Position numbers and translations under genes: made by a program. The notes under the pieces were generated by a model. The model had not been told where the DNA came from, searched no databases, and was given only the letters and a program-made list of their open reading frames with translations. Shown here one piece after another: positions 27,175 through 33,907 of a stretch of DNA of 41,457 nt; within the stretch, counting starts at the first letter, position 1, and each line of letters begins with the position of its first letter. Location of the stretch: the NCBI GenBank assembly GCA_024640315.1, contig JAHEFF010000024.1, forward strand, positions 6,467 through 47,923. Reading direction: 5' to 3'. Source of the DNA: Woeseiaceae bacterium (GTDB lineage: Bacteria; Pseudomonadota; Gammaproteobacteria; Steroidobacterales; Woeseiaceae).

Positions 27175-28088
27175 TCACCGTTCCCGGCAAGCAGTGCGCC
27201 GGCGCCTTGTTCGAGCAGTCGGCTGGCGACATTGATTCCAAGTTCTTCCGCGTCCGCAATGTTTCCGGACACGCTCTCCCGCATCACATTGCTGCCGTCG
27301 GCGCTCGCGACAAGCGCGTGGATAGTCAGCGTGTTGCTGTCGACGACCGCAAAACTGGCCACGGGCGACTGGCAGTTGGCATCGAGGGTTGCCGCAACGG
27401 CCCGTTCGGCAACGGTGGTCAGCTTTGTTTCGGGGTCTTCCAGCAAACTGAGCACCGCAAGCAGATCTTCGCGATCCGCGAGACACTCAATGCCCACAAC
27501 TCCCTGCGCTGCCGCCGGGAGCATCTTTTCCGGAGTGAATTCTTCGGTGATGTGCTCCTGCAAACCCAGTCGCTCAAGGCCGGCGCTCGCAAGGATGATC
27601 GCGTCGAATTCTCCTTCTGCGAGTTTCCTGAGCCGGGTATTTACGTTGCCGCGCAGAGGAACGACTTCGATATCAGACCGGCACGCCATGAGTTGGGCCT
27701 GCCGCCGCAAACTTGAGCTGCCAATGCGACTTCCGGGTGACAGATCTGCAAATCCCTTGTCGCTGCCAGAGACGAAAGCGTCGCTCGGATTAGCGCGTTC
27801 GAGAACTGCGGCAATACAAAAGCCAGCGGGCATTTCTGCCGGCACGTCTTTCATGGAATGAACGGCAATATCGGCTGCGCCTTGTTGCATGGCCACTTCA
27901 AGCTCCTTGATGAACAGGCCTTTGCCGCCAATCTTCTGCAGGCTTTTGTCGAGGATCTCGTCGCCCCGGGTCGATAGCGGGACCAGCGATACCTTTGGCG
28001 CTTGGGGTAACGCTGCCAGTTTTTCGGCAACATGCCTGGCCTGCCACAAGGCCAGTTCGCTCTTGCGTGTGGCGATTCGGATTTCCAC
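27171..28088 (-). CDS. hemC: Porphobilinogen deaminase HemC
   Basis: Assembles four porphobilinogen units into hydroxymethylbilane. The protein has IRIATRKSELALWQARHV, the catalytic Asp region (HSMKDVPAEMP), the arginine-rich GSSSLRRQAQL motif and the dipyrromethane-cofactor Cys in LDANCQSPVA. Length of 305 residues is normal. It lies four bases after the response regulator gene and is the first heme gene of the operon. Confidence 0.96.
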   Translation of the reverse strand: MEIRIATRKSELALWQARHVAEKLAALPQAPKVSLVPLSTRGDEILDKSLQKIGGKGLFIKELEVAMQQGAADIAVHSMKDVPAEMPAGFCIAAVLERANPSDAFVSGSDKGFADLSPGSRIGSSSLRRQAQLMACRSDIEVVPLRGNVNTRLRKLAEGEFDAIILASAGLERLGLQEHITEEFTPEKMLPAAAQGVVGIECLADREDLLAVLSLLEDPETKLTTVAERAVAATLDANCQSPVASFAVVDSNTLTIHALVASADGSNVMRESVSGNIADAEELGINVASRLLEQGAGALLAGNGE

Positions 28089-28092
28089 CGGT

Positions 28093-28833
28093 TTATCCTT
28101 TTTTCAGGCGGCGCTTCACATCGGCAACGTGCCTGCGACTGACGATCAATTCATCGTCGGTGGCGCCATCGCGAAGCATAACCCGTGTGCGACCGTCATC
28201 GTCCTTTTTCAGTGTGCCAATTGCGGCCACGGCAACAACCGCGCCGCGGTGAATACGCACGAATTTGTCGTCGAATTCCTGCTCCAGCGATTTAAGCGAG
28301 TCCTCGATCAGGTCTCGGCCTTCTTTGTGGACAACGCTCACATACTTCTGGTCCGCGACAAAATAGTGAACGTCCTTTACGGGAATCAACTTGAGTTCAT
28401 CATGCAAACGCGCACAAATATGCTGGCGTTGACCGGAGACTCCCGGTTGTCTGCCGAAGTCGCTGAGGACGTCGTTGGTCAGTCTCGCTGCCTGACTCAG
28501 CGCTTGCTCCAGTCGTTCCCGGCGCACCGGCTTCAAAACATAACCGATCGCATTGGCTTCGAATGCGTCGATCGCGTACTCATCGTAGGCGGTGGTGAAC
28601 ACAACGGCAGGGGGAGTCGCCGTTTTGTTCAGATGGTGCGCGGTCTCGATACCGTCCATGCCCGGCATGCGGATGTCGAGCAGAACGACGTCAGGGCTTA
28701 CCTGTGTTGCGAGATCCAGAGCCTCATGGCCGTTCGCGGCCTCACCGGCAACCTCGTGCACACCGGTGTCTTCCAGCATTTGCCGGAGCCGGTCACGTGC
28801 GGGTGGCTCATCGTCGACAATCAGAACTCTCAC
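28093..28833 (-). CDS. LytTR-family response regulator, AlgR-like
   Basis: Response regulator of 246 residues. The receiver domain has the acidic pair DDE, the phospho-acceptor Asp in VLLDIRMPG, and the Lys in VLKPVRR. The C-terminal LytTR DNA-binding domain shows VHYFVADQKYVSVVH and FVRIHRGAVV. By position upstream of hemCDXY it corresponds to Pseudomonas algR. Its targets here are not known. It overlaps the sensor gene by four bases (ATGA). Confidence 0.92.
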   Translation of the reverse strand: MRVLIVDDEPPARDRLRQMLEDTGVHEVAGEAANGHEALDLATQVSPDVVLLDIRMPGMDGIETAHHLNKTATPPAVVFTTAYDEYAIDAFEANAIGYVLKPVRRERLEQALSQAARLTNDVLSDFGRQPGVSGQRQHICARLHDELKLIPVKDVHYFVADQKYVSVVHKEGRDLIEDSLKSLEQEFDDKFVRIHRGAVVAVAAIGTLKKDDDGRTRVMLRDGATDDELIVSRRHVADVKRRLKKG

Positions 28834-29888
28834 CGGGCACCTTCTTCATAAGGAAACACGATGTGCACAGAATATTCGGTTTCCGACTCCCGGACTTCAA
28901 CCTCCGCTCGATGGCCATATGCCAGCTCGAATCGCTGACGGATATTGGACATCGCCATCTTGTTGCCGCCGGTCTTGCGGGTCTGGTCGACCGCGACCGG
29001 GTTGCTTATGCTGATATCGAGCACGTCGTTGTTTCGTTTACCAGTAACCCTGACTTCACCGCCATCCGGAAGCAATTCTATTCCATGATAGATCGCGTTT
29101 TCGAGCAGTGGCTGAATGGTGAGCCCTGGAATCAGTGCGCGCATGGGCAGGTCCGCAACATCCCACTTCACCTTAAGGCGATCTCCGAGCCGAAGTTTTT
29201 CAATGCGCTGGTAGATGGCGGCAGTTTCCAGTTCTTCCTTCAATGTCGTCCGTTCACCCGACGAATTGAGGTTGGCGCGCATCAGGTCAGCGAGGTCCTC
29301 GACTGCCTCCTCGGCCTGCTGAGGGTTGCTGCGCGTCAGCGATGCAATCGTGTTCATGCTGTTGAAGAGAAAATGCGGGCGGATCAGTGCCTGCAGCGCA
29401 CTGATCCGGGACTGTGCTTCCAGTACGATGCTGCGACGCCACTCGCTCGATATGTAGAGGTAGCGCATGGCCAGAGCGATGACAATTGTGCTGGTCGCAA
29501 ACGTCCGGACAAGAAAACCGAAATGTGTGTCGTCGATGATAACCGCCTGGCCAAATATGTTGGTCAGTTGCCAGGTGATTTCGGCCATCACGAGACACAT
29601 GATGCCAAGGACGATAAAACAGATCACGAATGCGCGGGTGTTGCCCTGGCGCTCGGCCCACGGGCGAATCTGGCAAAGAATGATGGTGCCGGGAAGCGCA
29701 AGCCACAACACAAACATCGACATCTTCGAAAGTTCAGTGAGAAATGCGCCGGGCTCGAAGGAAACAAGCGTGAGAAGAATCGCAACGAGTTCGGCGACCA
29801 GCAGGATAACGAGCACGGCACCTGGCGCACAGAAATCGGGCAGGTAGGCCTGGGCTTTTTTGTCGTCGGCTTCGGGTGCTGAGGCCAA
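28830..29888 (-). CDS. LytS/AlgZ-like sensor histidine kinase
   Basis: Membrane histidine kinase of the His_kinase family. Four to five hydrophobic helices fill residues about 25-145; the histidine is in LIRPHFLFNSMNTI, and the ATP-binding N-box is LLENAIYHGI. The start is set at the TTG 29886-29888 because AGGAGG lies six bases upstream. The frame is open to an ATG at 29918, but that would place this ribosome site inside the gene. It likely phosphorylates the adjacent LytTR regulator. The pair heads the heme operon. Confidence 0.9.
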   Translation of the reverse strand: MASAPEADDKKAQAYLPDFCAPGAVLVILLVAELVAILLTLVSFEPGAFLTELSKMSMFVLWLALPGTIILCQIRPWAERQGNTRAFVICFIVLGIMCLVMAEITWQLTNIFGQAVIIDDTHFGFLVRTFATSTIVIALAMRYLYISSEWRRSIVLEAQSRISALQALIRPHFLFNSMNTIASLTRSNPQQAEEAVEDLADLMRANLNSSGERTTLKEELETAAIYQRIEKLRLGDRLKVKWDVADLPMRALIPGLTIQPLLENAIYHGIELLPDGGEVRVTGKRNNDVLDISISNPVAVDQTRKTGGNKMAMSNIRQRFELAYGHRAEVEVRESETEYSVHIVFPYEEGAR

Positions 29889-29934
29889 GATGGTCCTCCT
29901 CACGAATGAAGCCGGCATTGTAGCGCGAGTGACG

Positions 29935-29960
29935 CGTGACAGAGGCGGGACCCTGTCACG
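29935..29960. promoter_or_regulatory. Inverted repeat upstream of the sensor kinase
   Basis: CGTGACAG, ten bases, CTGTCACG: eight-base perfect arms, located 46 bases before the kinase start and 33 bases after the DUF4124 stop. There is no T-run. It could be an operator for the regulator or a transcript-end hairpin. Confidence 0.4.
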
Positions 29961-29993
29961 GATGGGTGATGGAAGTTACGCCCGTTTCAGGAC

Positions 29994-30461
29994 CTAAGGG
30001 CTGCAGTATTCAGTGATCTGATCTTCGACGCGCTTGCGCGCTGCCATTGTCTGGGCTTCGTCGAGGTAAACCCGTTCGCCAGACTCATCTTCACGATACA
30101 GGCGCCGCGAGGTAACGAAGGTCTGCATTTGCTGCCGGGACTTCGCACATTTCTGCGCACGCTCTTCAGCCTCTGCGCGCAGCTCATCAGCGGACGGCCC
30201 TTGCTCTGCGGTCGCCGCCGCAGCTTCGGCAGATTCCGTCCTGGCCTGGGCGCGCGCCTGGTTCATCGCCATAATCCTGGCCGGATCTGTCGGCGCGGAG
30301 TCGATAGCAACTCGCTCGGTCTGAGCGTTGACCATCGGCTTGTCTCCATAGTGGACGTTACCGTCTTCATCGGTCCACTTGTAAATATCGCTGGCGAAGA
30401 CAAAACTGGTCGCAGTAAGTGCAAGCAGCGAAGCGGTTGCAGCGATTATTTGCTTCTTCAT
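29994..30461 (-). CDS. DUF4124 domain exported protein
   Basis: Function unknown. Residues 1-23 form a signal peptide (ATASLLALTATSFVFA), then comes the DUF4124 domain (SDIYKWTDEDGNVHYGDKP). The rest is helical and rich in Ala and Glu, with one Cys near the middle and one near the C-terminus (EYCSP). Probably periplasmic. It resembles the larger protein at 9859-10485 in its first 60 residues. It stands alone between the heme operon and ubiK. Confidence 0.82.
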   Translation of the reverse strand: MKKQIIAATASLLALTATSFVFASDIYKWTDEDGNVHYGDKPMVNAQTERVAIDSAPTDPARIMAMNQARAQARTESAEAAAATAEQGPSADELRAEAEERAQKCAKSRQQMQTFVTSRRLYREDESGERVYLDEAQTMAARKRVEDQITEYCSP

Positions 30462-30862
30462 GATGACAATCCCTTGAAGTATTCCCCGGATCTGTCCTGC
30501 CCGGTTTGGATTATGCGTTGAATCAATTAGACCATGTGTATTAAGGCAGTGGAGTGATGCTCATCACAGCCGTTTTTGTGGGCTGTTTGGCAGAAAAAAC
30601 TGGCCCGAAGGCCCGCCCGGGTTGATCGCGCTAATCCATTGTATCCATGAGGTTTTTTGCAGTCTGAGACTCAACTGGTGCTGCGGGGGGAGATACATCA
30701 GTCGTGAGGCTCGCTGCTAATTGGTCATAACAGACCGTTTGTGGCATACATCCTGTTCGGCAACCGCGCTTGCACCGAATGGGTTGGTGTCGCCAGGAAA
30801 TTCTGTTGTTCACCCTGTTTTCGGCGCTGGCGTTTTCGAGCGGACTGCGGTATCAACCGCCT
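30462..30862. other. Intergenic region between DUF4124 and ubiK
   Basis: About 400 bases between divergent genes. It holds the DUF4124 upstream region and whatever drives ubiK. A possible -35 TTGGTC is at 30721-30726, without a convincing -10. No RNA gene, riboswitch or supported ORF was recognised. The ubiK frame is open back to 30770, but the added residues are not like UbiK. Confidence 0.5.
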
Positions 30863-31168
30863 ATGGCAAAGGAATCAATAGAAAAACTGGCGAAAGCGCT
30901 TGCGGAAACCCTGCCCGAGGGCTTGCGCTCGGTCAGGGAAGATCTGGAAAAGAACTTTCGCTCGGTACTTCAGGGCGGTCTCGGCAAACTTGACCTGGTG
31001 ACCCGGGAAGAGTTCGAGGTTCAGGAAGCTGTGCTCAGACGAACTCGCGAGAAACTCGAAGCGCTTGAGAAGCGATTGTCCGGGTTGGAGAAAAAAGAGC
31101 CGGCAAAGAAGAAGCCGGCAAAGAAGAAGCCGGCAGGGAAGAAAGCGAGCAAGAAAAAGAGCGCCTGA
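30863..31168 (+). CDS. ubiK: Ubiquinone biosynthesis accessory factor UbiK (BMFP/YqiC family) with lysine-rich tail
   Basis: Small coiled-coil protein that partners UbiJ in ubiquinone synthesis. Residues 1-75 match the family: AKALAETLPEGLRSVREDLEKN, split here as LAETLPEGL and DLEKNFRSVLQ, then LVTREEFEVQEAVLRRTREKL. The start is the ATG at 30863, giving 101 residues. The last 25 or so residues are Lys-Pro-Ala repeats (EPAKKKPAKKKPAGKK), a basic tail not present in E. coli UbiK. It is followed by comM after 62 bases. Confidence 0.9.
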   Translation: MAKESIEKLAKALAETLPEGLRSVREDLEKNFRSVLQGGLGKLDLVTREEFEVQEAVLRRTREKLEALEKRLSGLEKKEPAKKKPAKKKPAGKKASKKKSA

Positions 31169-31230
31169 TTACGACAATACTCATTGCCACGGAGCGGCGA
31201 TGTCATTTTTCAAAACGGTCATTCACTGAA

Positions 31231-32736
31231 ATGGGCCTGGCAATACTGAGGAGCCGGGCGCAGATTGGCGTCGAAGCGCCACCGGTTACGATTGAGGTCT
31301 TCCTGTCCGGCGGCCTGCCGAAATTCAATGTGGTCGGCCTGGCCGAAACCGCGGTACGTGAGAGTAAGGATCGTGTGCGCGGCGCAATTCTCAGTTCCGG
31401 ATTCAAGTTTCCGCAGAAGCGCATCACCGTCAATCTTGGTCCCGCCGACATGAAGAAGACCGGCGGCCGTTTCGACCTGGCGGTAGCCCTCGGTATTCTC
31501 GCGGCCAGCCGGCAAATTCCGCAGGAGCTCCTCGAGCGGTACGAGTTTTACGGCGAGCTTGCGCTGAACGGCGCACTCAGGCGAATTCCCGGCGCGCTGC
31601 CGGCTGCTATCAAGGCCGCGGCGGCAGGCCACCCGATTGTGGTGCCCGCGCAAAACGGGCCCGAGGCGATCCTGGCGGAGGGGGAGGTATACGCTGCGAA
31701 CCATCTCGTCGAACTGACTGGAAAATTGAGCGACGGTCGCCACCTGCAACCGTTGTCCGCGGGCGACTCCGTTCCCCTGGCCGTGGTCGGGCCGGATCTC
31801 GCGGACGTTCGCGGTCAGCGTTTCGCCAAACGTGCGCTTGAGGTCGCCGCCGCCGGTGCACACAACCTCTTGTTCATCGGACCGCCCGGCACGGGTAAGA
31901 GCATGCTGGCCCAACGTTTGCCACGCCTGCTACCGGCGATGAAAAACGCGGAAGCCATCGAAACGGCGGCCGTCACGTCGGTGCTGGGGCATGAGGTCAG
32001 CGCGGATACACTGCATCAGCGGCCGTTCCGGGCACCACACCACACTGCATCCGCTGCGGCGCTGGTAGGGGGTGGCTCCGACCCCCGTCCTGGCGAAGTT
32101 TCGCGCGCCCACAATGGCGTTCTGTTCCTCGACGAACTGGCAGAGTTCAGCCGGCACGTGCTCGAAGTCCTCAGGGAGCCCGTAGAGAGCGGCCGGATAA
32201 CCATATCCCGCGCGAATGGTCAGGCTGATTTTCCGGCCCGGTTCCAGCTTGTGGCGGCCATGAATCCGTGTCCATGCGGTTACCACGGCGACAAGAGGGG
32301 TAACTGCCGTTGCAGTGCCGATGTCGTGCAGCGCTACCGCGGGAAAATATCAGGACCGCTTCTGGACAGGATCGATATTCACATTGAGGTGAACAGGCCG
32401 TCCGTCGAACTGCTGCGCCCCGATGCACCCAAAGCAGAGCCCAGTAGCGCTGTAGCCGAGCGGGTCGCCGCGGCGAGGGTGATCCAGGATTCGCGATCGG
32501 GAAAAGTGAACGCGGCGCTCACGGCGGCGGAACTTGCTGCAGTGCTTCAAGCAGACAAGGAAAGTATCGTTTTGCTGGAGCGGGCCACCGAAAAGATGGC
32601 ATTGTCTGCCCGCGCATATCAACGCATTCAGCGAGTCGCCCGAACGATCGCCGATCTTGCCGGAGACAAAGCCGTCAGGCCCACCCACATGGCGGAAGCG
32701 CTGAGTATGCGGCAGTTAGACCGCGGTGCAAATTAA
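31231..32736 (+). CDS. comM: ComM/YifB family Mg-chelatase-like AAA+ ATPase
   Basis: AAA+ helicase that promotes branch migration during natural transformation in several gammaproteobacteria. The 501-residue protein has the N-terminal ChlI-like domain (LPKFNVVGLAETAVRESKDRV, split as VVGLAETAVRE), Walker A (GPPGTGKSM), Walker B (GVLFLDELAEF), a zinc-like cysteine cluster (NPCPCGYHGD, CRCS) and the C-terminal lid. The gene also occurs in species not known to be competent, so competence cannot be concluded. It converges with the cytochrome gene after 10 bases. Confidence 0.94.
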   Translation: MGLAILRSRAQIGVEAPPVTIEVFLSGGLPKFNVVGLAETAVRESKDRVRGAILSSGFKFPQKRITVNLGPADMKKTGGRFDLAVALGILAASRQIPQELLERYEFYGELALNGALRRIPGALPAAIKAAAAGHPIVVPAQNGPEAILAEGEVYAANHLVELTGKLSDGRHLQPLSAGDSVPLAVVGPDLADVRGQRFAKRALEVAAAGAHNLLFIGPPGTGKSMLAQRLPRLLPAMKNAEAIETAAVTSVLGHEVSADTLHQRPFRAPHHTASAAALVGGGSDPRPGEVSRAHNGVLFLDELAEFSRHVLEVLREPVESGRITISRANGQADFPARFQLVAAMNPCPCGYHGDKRGNCRCSADVVQRYRGKISGPLLDRIDIHIEVNRPSVELLRPDAPKAEPSSAVAERVAAARVIQDSRSGKVNAALTAAELAAVLQADKESIVLLERATEKMALSARAYQRIQRVARTIADLAGDKAVRPTHMAEALSMRQLDRGAN

Positions 32737-32746
32737 CCACCAGCCG

Positions 32747-33262
32747 TTAGTTACCGGTTTCTTCAACCATGAAGTCCACTGCGGCCTTGATGACGTCATC
32801 TGACAGGTCGAGGCGGCCACCTTTGGGTGGCATGTAACCAGATTGTCCGGCGTAGCCTTCGATTGCGTGCAGGTATAGCGTGTCGTTGCCCTGGGCAATT
32901 CGTGACGCCCACGCGCTTGCGTCGTCGAGCATTGGCGCGCCACCGACACCACTGCCGTGGCAGGCGATGCAGGCTTCGTTGTAAACCTGCGGCCCGGAAA
33001 GAACGGTTTCGACCGGCGCAGTGGCGGGCGCCTCCGTTACCCTCGGCTCACCAGCTGCTGCTTCTTCGCCGGGCATATAAATCTGTCCCAGCGGGCGGAT
33101 ACGTTCGGCGACAGCCGCCTGGTATTCAGCAGTATCAGACGTGTAAATACCCTGTGTCAGGTCTGACAGTTTCATTGCGCCCACCAAAATCAGTAAGGCG
33201 ATAAATGCCAGTACGCCGATTACCAGCGAATACATGTCGAAGAATTTCTGGTCCCGATTCAA
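32747..33262 (-). CDS. Membrane-anchored cytochrome c5-like protein
   Basis: Monoheme cytochrome c of 171 residues. One N-terminal membrane helix (YSLVIGVLAFIALLILVGA) anchors it to the inner membrane; a Pro/Ala/Glu-rich linker leads to the heme domain with CIACH and the axial Met in GYMPPKGG. It likely shuttles electrons to a terminal oxidase. The start is the TTG at 33262, supported by GGAGCAGGA just upstream; the frame extends to 33286. The TTG overlaps the stop of a 25-codon leader ORF, and the leader forms a strong hairpin. Confidence 0.9.
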   Translation of the reverse strand: MNRDQKFFDMYSLVIGVLAFIALLILVGAMKLSDLTQGIYTSDTAEYQAAVAERIRPLGQIYMPGEEAAAGEPRVTEAPATAPVETVLSGPQVYNEACIACHGSGVGGAPMLDDASAWASRIAQGNDTLYLHAIEGYAGQSGYMPPKGGRLDLSDDVIKAAVDFMVEETGN

Positions 33263-33336
33263 GGTCCTGCTCCGGAAGTCATACAAATATGGTCAGAGAC
33301 TATGCAGAAACGCTGCGAGCGCAGCAATTTCTTCAT
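33259..33336 (-). CDS. Possible leader peptide ORF coupled to cytochrome c5
   Basis: An ATG at 33336 opens 25 codons (beginning MKKLLRSQRF) and ends in a TGA whose first two bases are the last two of the cytochrome TTG start (TTGA overlap). GAGAG lies five bases before the ATG. The first half of the ORF is buried in the leader hairpin. Coding cannot be proven at this size; the overlap geometry is the main support. Confidence 0.4.
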   Translation of the reverse strand: MKKLLRSQRFCIVSDHICMTSGAGP

Positions 33337-33343
33337 GGTCTCT
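33295..33343. promoter_or_regulatory. Long imperfect inverted repeat in the cytochrome c5 leader
   Basis: Arms of 23 and 24 bases around an AG centre pair at 20 positions: AGAGAC/GTCTCT, ATG/CAT, AGAAA/TTTCT and GCTGCG/CGCAGC, separated by single mismatches. No T-run follows on the minus strand. If transcription starts near 33347, the hairpin begins only a few bases into the mRNA. It could also end or stabilise transcripts from the M1 peptidase operon upstream. Confidence 0.75.
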
Positions 33344-33353
33344 CGGGGCGCGC

Positions 33354-33359
33354 ATTATA
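33354..33359 (-). promoter_or_regulatory. Perfect -10 box for cytochrome c5
   Basis: TATAAT on the minus strand, 20 bases before the leader ORF. The -35 region at a 16-base spacing is TAGAAT (3 of 6 matches). The predicted start near 33347 places the hairpin at the very 5' end of the transcript. The box lies 15 bases past the DUF6702-like stop codon. Confidence 0.45.
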
Positions 33360-33373
33360 TACCAACCTATTTC

Positions 33374-33907
33374 TTATTCTAGATCCGCAAATTGCCACTT
33401 GTCGTCGGACTTGAAGGTCAGGCTGTGAACCTTGCCACCGGTGGAGATGTTGACGTGATTGACCTGCTCCGGAAACACGTCGCGCAAAATGTCATTTCGT
33501 ATGGCGATACGGGCCGGCAGGCTCCCTTCGAACTCCTGGTAAACAAGCACATAATCCCCATTGAGTTCCGCGCCAACCAGTTCAAGGGCAATGGGTGGTC
33601 CAATTCCGTCGTCGGTCACGCGCGCAACGATGAAGCGTTCCTCTATATACAGCGCCAGTCGGGCCCGGCCCTCCAGCTTGTCGAGCGTTTGGCTGCGGTC
33701 GCCATGCACGGCGATGATCCCAAGCTCCGCATCGTGATTGTGCAGGCGGTGAATAACCTCGATGTTAGCCGTGGTCGGGCTCGTCTTTATAGTCGACAGA
33801 CTGCCGGGCTGACGGTCTGCGTAAGACAGGGCCGCGATGCTGAGCATCGCGGCCACTGCTGCGCTAGTTCTGAATCGGTTCGAGAGGAACGTTTTTGGAT
33901 TCGTCAT
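33374..33907 (-). CDS. Exported protein resembling DUF6702
   Basis: A 177-residue protein with a signal peptide (FRTSAAVAAMLSIAALSYA). The mature part starts with EVIHRLHNHDAELGI and includes ARLALYIEERFIV and a C-terminal beta-rich segment. It resembles DUF6702 proteins by eye; the function is unknown. The ATG at 33907 lies inside the 3' end of the M1 peptidase gene, a 44-base overlap, which suggests translational coupling and a shared periplasmic process. Confidence 0.7.
   Translation of the reverse strand: MTNPKTFLSNRFRTSAAVAAMLSIAALSYADRQPGSLSTIKTSPTTANIEVIHRLHNHDAELGIIAVHGDRSQTLDKLEGRARLALYIEERFIVARVTDDGIGPPIALELVGAELNGDYVLVYQEFEGSLPARIAIRNDILRDVFPEQVNHVNISTGGKVHSLTFKSDDKWQFADLE

Noticed and set aside
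27889..29882. Long plus-strand frames opposite the hemC, regulator and kinase genes
   Set aside because: Antisense to three well-identified genes; sequences are low in structure and without motifs.
30770..30862. N-terminal extension of UbiK with a hydrophobic stretch that could be a membrane anchor
   Set aside because: UbiK orthologues start at MAKESIE-like residues and are soluble; the extension has no good ribosome site. The chance of an anchored form is low.
31219..31914. 231-codon frame opposite comM
   Set aside because: Antisense to ComM, which has complete AAA+ motifs.
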